Shown piece after piece: positions 9,334-14,665 of a stretch of DNA of 64,000 nt. How positions within the stretch are numbered: position 1 is the stretch's first letter; every line of letters starts with the position of its first letter. Under the pieces are notes generated by a model. The model was given only the letters and a program-made list of their open reading frames with translations. It did not search any database and had not been told where the DNA came from. Where the stretch lies: NCBI GenBank assembly GCA_041739225.1, contig JBGSOG010000085.1, forward strand, positions 51,943-115,942, read 5' to 3'. The stretch comes from BOKV01 sp041739225 (lineage in GTDB: Bacteria; Pseudomonadota; Alphaproteobacteria; Rhizobiales; Rhizobiaceae). Position numbers and translations under genes: made by a program.

Positions 9334-9900
9334 ATGATCCGTTGGCAAACACTCATAATTCCAATTCTTTCAGGTGGCCTTGCAGCCGCTTTTGTGGGCG
9401 TGAATTTTTGGGATTTATCCAAACAGGCTTTTCTGGTTTCCCTATCTGTGATCGCAGCCGGCGTTCTTGTTCGTCTTGCACGCGGGTTACCATTTACAAA
9501 TGTTGACCATTATGAAATCGAAGAAATTCGTGATCTTACGAAAGCAGTTGATCAAATTTGTCGGTCATTGCGAGCGCTGATTTTTGTTGTGCTTTTAGCC
9601 ATGGTCTTTCTTGTACTTGCGAAGCCTGTCGTCGAAGCAGCAAATCTTGCACAAATTACAGCGCCTCACGGCGAAAGAATTGCACAATTTTCTTCGGGCC
9701 TTTTGGGGTTTTTGATCGGGTATATATTCATGCGTATGGTTCAGGTAATCCAAGGTGATTATGATTTGACCAAGCTTCAATCGAAATTTGTTTTACGGGC
9801 CGTCGAACGAAAGCAGGCAAAACAATTTGAAATAAGCGAAGCAAAAAGTGGTAGTTCGCCATTCAAGAATCCTGAAAACTACGGTAAAAATATTCAGTAA
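9334..9900 (+). CDS. Four-helix membrane protein paired with the preceding gene
   Basis: This 188-residue protein has four probable membrane helices, at roughly residues 4-26, 31-48, 81-102 and 119-140, and a charged cytoplasmic tail of about 45 residues. It matches no family I can name. It follows the 353-residue gene by 18 bp and shares its AT-richer composition. Downstream there is no gene for about 400 bp. Small multi-helix membrane proteins next to a soluble partner are common effectors in prokaryotic defence modules, but that role is inferred from context only. Confidence 0.7.
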   Translation: MIRWQTLIIPILSGGLAAAFVGVNFWDLSKQAFLVSLSVIAAGVLVRLARGLPFTNVDHYEIEEIRDLTKAVDQICRSLRALIFVVLLAMVFLVLAKPVVEAANLAQITAPHGERIAQFSSGLLGFLIGYIFMRMVQVIQGDYDLTKLQSKFVLRAVERKQAKQFEISEAKSGSSPFKNPENYGKNIQ

Positions 9901-10305
9901 TTCCAGTCGCGCAGTCCCATCGCTGACGACCGCCGACGAATGACATGGAAGGCCAAGGCCCCTTTTTTCTCTCCGCGATGTGAACCGGGCGCTTAGCGAC
10001 GGCACTTGCGATTGCTGGCGGACGCAAGGCTTAGAGCGGGCATCATCATTGACCACGGCCATCAATTAAGCCCAAATCTTCCTCGATTTGGATTGATGCA
10101 TCCCGACGGCGCCACCGACTGGCGAGCCGGGCTCTGGTCCAAAAACACGCGTCTCGACCTACGATGCCACAGGAGAAGTTGCCCAAGCCTCTTCACCTCG
10201 CGGCGGGATGCAGCGCGCACGTCGCCGTGCCGGGGGCTGGTCGTGGCGAATGTGTTGGAGTGGAAACTGTAGTAAACTTGAACGAGTCGGCTCATCGGAA
10301 CGTGC
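9901..10305. other. Gene-free interval in the island
   Basis: This is about 400 bp between the membrane protein and the convergent UDG-like gene. An 88-codon open frame on the plus strand (10006-10272) has no ribosome-binding site, no recognisable motif and an unusual composition, so I do not call it. A short hairpin with a 7-bp stem and a 6-nt loop is at about 10072-10091. Its loop (TTCCTC) is unlike the array palindromes, and it may be chance. I see no clear terminator or promoter. Confidence 0.5.
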
Positions 10306-11094
10306 CTATTGAATGAGTTTCCGCAGTTTCTGTCTCAACGACTGCGATGCGCGTTGGAGCCATTCGACGCGATGACGGACTGGATCCTTTGCTTTAAGGT
10401 ATTGCGGATCCTTCAGGCCAAGATAGATGTCAACTTGGCTCCCACTGGATCGTGAGGGATGCGCTAACGCTCCGAGAAGTTGTTCCTCTTTAATGTGCCC
10501 CTGCGAGACGCACCATTGAAGTGCATCAAGGGGCGCAGGCCCAAGCGCAAGGAAGTAGGCCTTATGTGGCAAGGCTCTCAAGGATGGCAAGAAATCCCTA
10601 TGGAATCCGGAACTGAAGGCCTCGGATCGCAAGACCTGGTCAAAGCTGCCCGCAAACATCTTCCCGTTCCTAAACCCGGAATGTGGAATGACGGAAGTTG
10701 CGTGAAGTGCATCGTACGAAGTTGACCACAGCTCACCCGCGTCTCCGATGCCAAGCAATTCGTTGATTCTCATTGCATTGAGCATCTTCACAAGGTTCGG
10801 GCGCATCGATGCATCCCCGAATGCCGCGAGTTTCTTTACCTGGAGTAGGATCTGATCCTCATTCATTCCTCTGGAGGACAGAGTCTTCACTTCATCGTAT
10901 GCGAGCGCCATTTGGTTTGGTCCCGGCGTAATACCGACGATCACAATTCTGGCACGGTCATTTACATACTCGAATGGCATGTAAAAGACAGTATCGCGTC
11001 CGCTTTGATCCACCACGAGAGCGGGATCATTTGAAGCCAAAGCGCCTCGTAACTCTACTATTTTTCGGTATTTTGGGAACAGAACAGGCTGCAA
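10306..11094 (-). CDS. Uracil-DNA-glycosylase-like superfamily protein
   Basis: The frame is open from 11532, but its first 110 or so residues are arginine/serine-rich and lie antisense to another gene. A TTG at 11094 with a GGAG box 8 nt upstream is the best start, giving about 262 residues. An ATG at 11172 is the alternative. The protein has IVIVGITPGPNQ near the N-terminus and ALAHPSRSSG near the C-terminus. These correspond to motif 1 (GxxPG) and the HPS motif 2 of the UDG-like fold, although the usual catalytic residues of known uracil glycosylases are not obvious. It sits alone on the minus strand in the island. Its substrate is unknown; it could be a nucleic-acid enzyme or a defence component. 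Confidence 0.7.
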   Translation of the reverse strand: MQPVLFPKYRKIVELRGALASNDPALVVDQSGRDTVFYMPFEYVNDRARIVIVGITPGPNQMALAYDEVKTLSSRGMNEDQILLQVKKLAAFGDASMRPNLVKMLNAMRINELLGIGDAGELWSTSYDALHATSVIPHSGFRNGKMFAGSFDQVLRSEAFSSGFHRDFLPSLRALPHKAYFLALGPAPLDALQWCVSQGHIKEEQLLGALAHPSRSSGSQVDIYLGLKDPQYLKAKDPVRHRVEWLQRASQSLRQKLRKLIQ

Positions 11095-11284
11095 TCTCGA
11101 TACTCCGGTGGAGGTCGAAGAAGTATCTGTAAGTGAACGGCTTTCCAAGATGCCCAACACCCAAAAAACCATCCTGGCGACACTGCGCGCGCGGCTTTTT
11201 GGCGTTGCCCGTGACCGCCTTGCGCTGCGACGGTCCTGCCCGAACGCGCGCTTGTAACAAGGCCGATCGAAACTTTCGTTCGAG

Positions 11285-11614
11285 GTGAAGGAAAACGAAC
11301 GGCTGCGCAAGCAGATCACCCGTTTCCGTGCCGAACGCCGCTTGGGCGAATTGATCCATGCGCAACGGGAAGCGGGCTTGGCAAATGTTGGTGGCAGGCC
11401 ACCGGAAACCGGGTTGCAGAAAAACCCGGTTATTTCACCACCTACCCTCTCCGAAGCTGGCATTGACAAGAACCTTGCTGATAGGGCGCGCAAATATGCG
11501 GCCATTCCAAAGCGTGAGTTTGATACCCGCATTGCCGATTACCGGGCGCGTGTTGAAGAGGAAGGCGAGAGGGCAAAAGCCTCTCGACTCTCGAAAGCGC
11601 AACTTCTAGGCTGA
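11285..11614 (+). CDS. Accessory palindrome-bearing family protein (short, probably N-truncated)
   Basis: This 109-residue protein starts at GTG 11285 and has no convincing ribosome-binding site. It shows the family pattern: a charged helix, then RRLGELI, a glycine-rich linker (GLANVGGRPP), a variable spot, then LADRARKYAAIP and a charged C-terminus. The related protein at 12799-13269 has RRAGELA at the matching place. Usual relatives have some 30 more residues before the RRLGEL motif, so this copy may have lost its 5' end. The variable spot is a DNA palindrome with 9-bp arms (11407-11431), the same position at which the paralogue has its own, unrelated palindrome. Function is unknown. Confidence 0.55.
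   Translation: MKENERLRKQITRFRAERRLGELIHAQREAGLANVGGRPPETGLQKNPVISPPTLSEAGIDKNLADRARKYAAIPKREFDTRIADYRARVEEEGERAKASRLSKAQLLG
11407..11431. repeat. Palindrome with 9-bp perfect arms inside the accessory gene
   Basis: The left arm AACCGGGTT (11407-11415) and right arm AACCCGGTT (11423-11431) are perfect inverted repeats around a 7-nt loop. They fall in the linker between the RRLGEL helix and the RARKYAAIP segment. This is the equivalent site to the palindrome at 13059-13084 in the paralogue, but the arm sequence is unrelated. Confidence 0.8.
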
Positions 11615-11636
11615 CCTGCAGGCCATGGAGGTTGGA

Positions 11637-12140
11637 ATGTTGAAGCGTGCATTGCTTGCCGCATTGATCGCAGGGTTGCCCTCAGGCGCAAGTGCGCAGT
11701 GGATCTTCAAGGCCGAAGAAAGCGCCTTTGGCAGCAGCGGCAATATTGTCGCATTCGGCGCGAACTCGTTTGTCGCCTTGGCGTTCCGTTGCGACAATGA
11801 CGAGATCTCCGCAATTTTCATCACTCCCGAAGAGGTTGATACAAAAACTGCAGAAACTTTTTCGGTGTTGAATCCAAAACTCCTCTTGCGGGTTGATTCC
11901 GAAGAAATTGTAGAACTCACCTCCTATCCTGAGGCTAGAGACGGCAAGCTTGTGGTTATCGCTTACGTGGAGCGGCCTTTTCTCGAAAGTGTGAAGGAAT
12001 CGAAAAAGCGGGTGTCCGTCGCTCTCAAGGTCGGGGACAAGCTTTTTCATGAAGGCGCCATTCCGGCAGCCGGCTCCACAAAGGCGCTTACCAGCTTCCT
12101 GGATGCCTGCAGCGTAGGGAAAGAAGCGACGGCACAGTAG
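11637..12140 (+). CDS. Small secreted protein of unknown function
   Basis: The ATG at 11637 follows a GGAGG box by 5 nt and is preferred to the in-frame ATG at 11625, which lies within that box. The 167-residue product begins with a signal peptide (MLKRALLAALIAG, cleavage probably after GASAQ). The mature part is a small beta-rich domain with two cysteines, one in AFRCDND and one in LDACSV, which could form a disulphide in the periplasm. It resembles unnamed secreted proteins of alphaproteobacteria, and I do not recognise a domain. It lies inside the island, right after a palindrome-bearing gene. Confidence 0.7.
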   Translation: MLKRALLAALIAGLPSGASAQWIFKAEESAFGSSGNIVAFGANSFVALAFRCDNDEISAIFITPEEVDTKTAETFSVLNPKLLLRVDSEEIVELTSYPEARDGKLVVIAYVERPFLESVKESKKRVSVALKVGDKLFHEGAIPAAGSTKALTSFLDACSVGKEATAQ

Positions 12141-12189
12141 TTACCGATGCCAGCGTAAGGAAATGCCGCCGGCGCCCTGCCATGCGCCG

Positions 12190-12387
12190 TCAATCCGGCA
12201 AATGCTCTTCGATCACCTGGGCAAGGCTCCTGAGCAACAAAACGTCATGCGGCCGGGCGTCTATTGCCGCACGAAATGCCGCCTTTGCAATCAGCAAATG
12301 CGACGACGCGGCAAGCGTTTCCATGAGGTGCAGGTTGTCGCGGCTCCACACTTCTACGCGGTAGGGCAGGCTGTTTGGAATGTTCAT
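12190..12387 (-). CDS. Conserved small hypothetical protein (65 residues)
   Basis: The ATG at 12387 has an AGGAG box 7 nt upstream, which fixes the start inside a longer open frame. The product opens MNIPNSLPYRVEVWSRD. This looks like the short alphaproteobacterial proteins that pair a YRVEVW strand with an alanine-rich helix (AKAAFRAAI) and a final strand-helix (DVLLLRSLAQVI). The function is unknown. It reads toward the 11637 gene on the other strand and begins just left of the palindrome array. Confidence 0.65.
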   Translation of the reverse strand: MNIPNSLPYRVEVWSRDNLHLMETLAASSHLLIAKAAFRAAIDARPHDVLLLRSLAQVIEEHLPD

Positions 12388-12408
12388 TTGGCGGCTCCTG
12401 GTTAGCCG

Positions 12409-12607
12409 CATATCCCCAGGCAGGGGGTATCCATTACGGCGCCCAGGTGCAAGCCCGAACCGAACTGCCTCGGGGTGCCTATAGGCAGACACAATCTCGC
12501 GCTGGCGATCAAAGGCCCAAAAGCAAAACTGTCGGCGGCGTCAATTTTGCTCTGACCAAAGACCGGGCTCGCGCCGATCAGCATTTTAACGGTGGCGTAA
12601 TAATGCA
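12409..12607. repeat. Palindrome array, block 1 (four in-phase palindromes)
   Basis: Four imperfect palindromes lie at about 12409-12430, 12465-12488, 12522-12552 and 12581-12606. Arms are 8-12 bp, with up to two mismatched positions each. Loops are AGGCA, GGTGCC, GGCGGC and GGTGGC. One plus-strand frame, open from 12375 to the stop at 12638, reads through all four. In it the last three loops code for Gly-Ala, Gly-Gly and Gly-Gly, and the first palindrome also spans a Gly-Gly pair (QAGGIHYG). Example readings are TVGGVNFA and FNGGVIMQ. The stretch 12482-12552 recurs at 13589-13658 with about 90% identity. No ribosome-binding site or family match supports a normal gene here. Confidence 0.75.
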
Positions 12608-12631
12608 AACTCAAGCCCGCAATCAGTCTAG

Positions 12632-12851
12632 CCGGTGAACCAACACCGGAAATCAGGAAAGGAGGGCGGCCTCCTTTCCATGCCAGCCGCCGGGCCGACC
12701 ATCTGCCGATCAAGATGACGGCAGTGTCATCTTGATGCCAGCCGCATGGCGGAGACCGTACCCCGATCAAGATGATGCCCTCCTCTTAATGCAGCCAAAT
12801 GGGACAAACAGGTTCACGAAACATAGGAATGAGGGCGGTCTCATTCCTATG
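12632..12851. repeat. Palindrome array, block 2: tandem units of about 55 bp with unrelated arms
   Basis: Five palindromes lie here. 12632-12649 has 6-bp arms. 12656-12679 has perfect 9-bp arms and loop GGCGGC. 12709-12736 has perfect 11-bp arms and loop GGCAGT. About 12764-12789 is an imperfect copy. 12822-12851 has perfect 12-bp arms and loop GGCGGT. The last four start 53-58 bp apart and share flanks of the type TGCCAGCCGC or GCAGCCRMATGG, while the arms differ completely. One frame reads DQDDGSVILMP, then DQDDALLLMQP, then HRNEGGLIPMPKAK. This matches the RDQGDQISMPKAK segment of the gene at 12799-13269. The block therefore looks like stacked copies of that gene's variable site. Confidence 0.8.
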
Positions 12852-13269
12852 CCCAAAGCCAAGGTGCAAATGCCAAGAAATTGATGAGTGCAAGGAATGG
12901 GCTGATAAATCCGCTGCGCTGGCCAGCTATGCGAGGCAGGCAGAAGACTTTGAATTGGAACAAATGGCGGCTCGTATTCGGGCAAGAGCCATGCGCCGGG
13001 CCGGTGAGTTGGCCAAGCAGATGATGCAGCCGCATGGGGCCAATCGGTTCACAAGCGGTAGAGATCAGGGTGACCAGATCTCTATGCCCAAAGCCAAGGT
13101 GCAGGAGGCATCCGGCTTCTCGAAGTGGCAACTGGATAACGCTCTGGCAATCGCCAACATTCCGCAGGCTGATTTCGACAAGGAAGTCGAGAGCGAGAAC
13201 CCACCGCAGATCACGGCGCTTGCGATGATGGGAACGAAAACCCGCCCAATGGATCCGCAAGACTGCTGA
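12799..13269 (+). CDS. Accessory palindrome-bearing family protein, C-terminally truncated
   Basis: The frame gives 156 residues. The first 29 or so are probably not native, because this frame crosses the 12822 palindrome out of phase. The family-like body begins near CQEIDECKEWADK. It continues with ALASYARQAEDFELEQ, RRAGELAKQM, a linker, a palindrome-coded variable spot (RDQGDQIS), MPKAKVQEASGFS and ANIPQADFDKEVES. It ends in MDPQDC and a stop. The partial copy at 1-321 reads on past this point (PQDWLKGRD), and one missing G near 13265 explains the early stop here. It may be a decaying paralogue. The MPKAK block also occurs after the upstream palindrome at 12822. Function is unknown. Confidence 0.6.
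   Translation: MGQTGSRNIGMRAVSFLCPKPRCKCQEIDECKEWADKSAALASYARQAEDFELEQMAARIRARAMRRAGELAKQMMQPHGANRFTSGRDQGDQISMPKAKVQEASGFSKWQLDNALAIANIPQADFDKEVESENPPQITALAMMGTKTRPMDPQDC
13059..13084. repeat. Variable palindrome inside the accessory gene
   Basis: Left arm TAGAGATCAG and right arm CAGATCTCTA pair at nine of ten positions around the loop GGTGAC. The left flank (ANRFT codons) and right flank (MPKAK codons) match those of the palindrome at 12822-12851, where the arms are CATAGGAATGAG and its complement. Same context with different arms, both still self-complementary, is direct evidence of paired change. Confidence 0.85.
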
Positions 13270-13497
13270 AAATATCTCCGGTACCGACGATATTTCCCAG
13301 CGACAAGCTGCTGAAGAAAATAAGGCGGCTGCCCGCCCTATTTTCCCAAGCCCAAGCCCAAGCAGGCCATGACGCGGGGCTTTGCGAGCGCAGCAAAACA
13401 AAGTGCCGCCAACGATACTTTGTTTTCAGCTACCAAAAAGGACGGCAGCGACCATTTTGCTCCGATCACTAAAACTATCGTTAGCGATATTTTTAGT
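13270..13497. repeat. Palindrome array, block 3 (five palindromes)
   Basis: Palindromes lie at 13270-13295 (loop GGTACC), 13316-13345 (12-bp arms, one mismatch, loop GCTGCC), 13395-13426 (13-bp arms, loop GCCAAC), 13434-13459 (loop GGCAGC) and 13468-13497 (12-bp arms, one mismatch, loop GTTAGC). Two short frames can be followed. One reads AENISGTDDIS then EENKAAARPIF. The other reads AKQSAANDTLFSA, TKKDGSDHFAP and TKTIVSDIFS. In each, the loop is exactly two codons (GT, AA, AN, GS, VS). A poor candidate near 13528-13556 (EHGSDLP) fits the coding pattern but pairs weakly. No family-supported gene lies here. Confidence 0.75.
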
Positions 13498-13569
13498 CGG
13501 CCAACGCAAGCCAGCGCTAGCACCCAAGAACATGGTAGCGACCTGCCGCGTTTCTTACGCCCGCACCGA

Positions 13570-13843
13570 TCTGCCTGACACTGCCGACAGGCAGACACAA
13601 ACCCGCGCTGGCGATAAATGGCCCAAAAGCAAAACTGACGGTGGCGTCAATTTTGCTCCAACCGCTAAAAATGACGGCAGCGTCACTTTTAGTAAGCCCG
13701 CACCGATCTGGTGGTCGGTGGCGACCACCAGACACAAACACGCTCGCCCGTAACAACGCAAAGTGACGGCGGCGTCAGTTTGCCCGTGACGCAACGCCAG
13801 GCTTGCTCGCGTCAATCAACTTCTGGTCGGCGCCGTCCCGAAG
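13570..13843. repeat. Palindrome array, block 4 (six palindromes)
   Basis: Palindromes lie at 13570-13595 (loop ACTGCC), 13628-13657 (12-bp arms, loop GGTGGC), 13664-13693 (loop GGCAGC), 13707-13732 (perfect 10-bp arms, loop GGTGGC), 13758-13783 (loop GGCGGC) and 13820-13843 (loop GGCGCC). The readings are PDTADRQTQ, KTDGGVNFA, KNDGSVTFS, VVGGDHQTQ, QSDGGVSLP and LVGAVPK. The phase stays fixed relative to the loop, although a frameshift separates the third from the fourth. The stretch 13589-13658 repeats 12482-12552. The left arms tend to be purine-rich. Confidence 0.75.
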
Positions 13844-13872
13844 TCCCAAACTCAAGCTGGCGCAGAATGGCT

Positions 13873-14277
13873 TCAGTCCAGCGGCCTGTCATCAACGATG
13901 TTTTGGTAAAGGTTGTCGTGGCTGGCATAGTACGCAACCCGCCGGATGAACTCTTCAGGCTCGATCCCCAGCGCCTTTGCAGAAGCGCATATCCCTTCCC
14001 GTTGCCTGCCATCGAAGGAAACGATGAAAGTTTCGGTGTGCCGGCTTTTCCCGGCCGGTGTTGGCAGTCGCCAGTATTTCCACATTTTACGGATGGTTTT
14101 CGGGTCCGTGCCGTCATTCAGGATTGCTGCAATCCTGGGCGAAGTGATCGCCTTGCCCGTCAAATAGCCGACAAGAGCAGCTTTCGAGTTTGACCAACGC
14201 TCAGGCAAACCTGTGCCTTCCCCAGGGCGCTTGTCTGGCATTTTGATGAACGGGGTTCGTCTCCGGCTATCCGTCAT
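13873..14277 (-). CDS. Hypothetical protein with possible helix-turn-helix
   Basis: This is a 134-residue protein with no signal peptide or membrane segment. Residues 30-70 (SKAALVGYLTGKAITSPRIAAIL, then DPKTIRKMWKYW) look like a DNA-binding helix-turn-helix, similar in style to small alphaproteobacterial regulators. The second half (FIVSFDGRQRE, then SAKALGIEPEEFIRRVAYYA) looks like a second small domain. It is the last gene before the tRNA-Ser border and reads toward the palindrome array. It could be an island regulator or excision factor, but I recognise no named family. Confidence 0.6.
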   Translation of the reverse strand: MTDSRRRTPFIKMPDKRPGEGTGLPERWSNSKAALVGYLTGKAITSPRIAAILNDGTDPKTIRKMWKYWRLPTPAGKSRHTETFIVSFDGRQREGICASAKALGIEPEEFIRRVAYYASHDNLYQNIVDDRPLD

Positions 14278-14335
14278 TCCAACCTGTCCTTTTCAACACC
14301 AACAAACCAACAAAGCGGACAATTGAAGCCGAACG

Positions 14336-14363
14336 ATAGGAAGGACGGTGGCGTCCTTCCTAT
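14336..14363. repeat. Isolated array-type palindrome near the island border
   Basis: The left arm ATAGGAAGGAC (14336-14346) and right arm GTCCTTCCTAT (14353-14363) form a perfect 11-bp stem around the loop GGTGGC. In the plus frame it codes DRKDGGVLPIP, the same D-G-G-V pattern as the array 500 bp away. It lies in the 220-bp gap between the minus-strand gene and the tRNA-Ser, outside any recognised gene. Confidence 0.8.
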
Positions 14364-14501
14364 ACCCCACGATTCGACCGCTAAAGGTGAGAATTGGCGA
14401 AAAAAGCCTGGGCAGCAAGAGGGACCAGGGGGAACATTGGGGGGAACCGGAAAATAGGATCAGCTTAAAAGCTTGAAAAGGTTGTATTTTCTGCAATCAA
14501 A

Positions 14502-14591
14502 TGGCGGAGAGGAAGGGATTCGAACCCTCGAGACGGTTACCCGCCTACGCCCTTAGCAGGGGCGCGCCTTCGACCACTCGGCCACCTCTCC
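14502..14591 (-). tRNA. tRNA-Ser(GCT)
   Basis: Read on the minus strand, the 90-nt gene begins GGAGAGGTGGCCGAG and ends with an encoded CCA at 14502. The anticodon loop CTGCTAA gives anticodon GCT, which reads AGC and AGU serine codons. The long variable arm fits a class II tRNA-Ser. The TTCGAATCC T-loop and a 7-bp acceptor stem (GGAGAGG with CCTCTCC) are intact. Its 3' end faces the island, the usual geometry when an element integrates into a tRNA 3' end. No integrase gene or second att copy was found in the window. Confidence 0.95.
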
Positions 14592-14665
14592 AAGGCGGTG
14601 ATTAGCCCGCAATCGCCTGTCAATTCAAGCGCTATTGCGAAGCATGCACATTTTGCCGGTTTTGC

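Noticed and set aside
10006..10272. 88-codon open frame in the island gap
   Set aside because: No ribosome-binding site, motif or typical composition.
11095..11532. N-terminal extension of the UDG-like protein
   Set aside because: The extra residues are Arg/Ser-rich and mostly antisense to the 11285 gene. A ribosome-binding site supports TTG at 11094.
12632..12851. CRISPR array
   Set aside because: The spacing is regular, but the variable parts are palindromic and the constant parts are not exact repeats. No cas gene is visible.
13528..13556. A further array palindrome around EHGSDLP
   Set aside because: The coding pattern fits, but only about five base pairs form, so it is not counted as a palindrome.
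12409..13843. Integron cassette array with attC sites
   Set aside because: attC sites have bulged stems with conserved core boxes and longer, variable loops. Here loops are 6 nt and conserved, stems are free, and there is no integron integrase.
12409..13843. Diversity-generating retroelement
   Set aside because: There is no reverse transcriptase in the window and no adenine-biased template/variable repeat pair.
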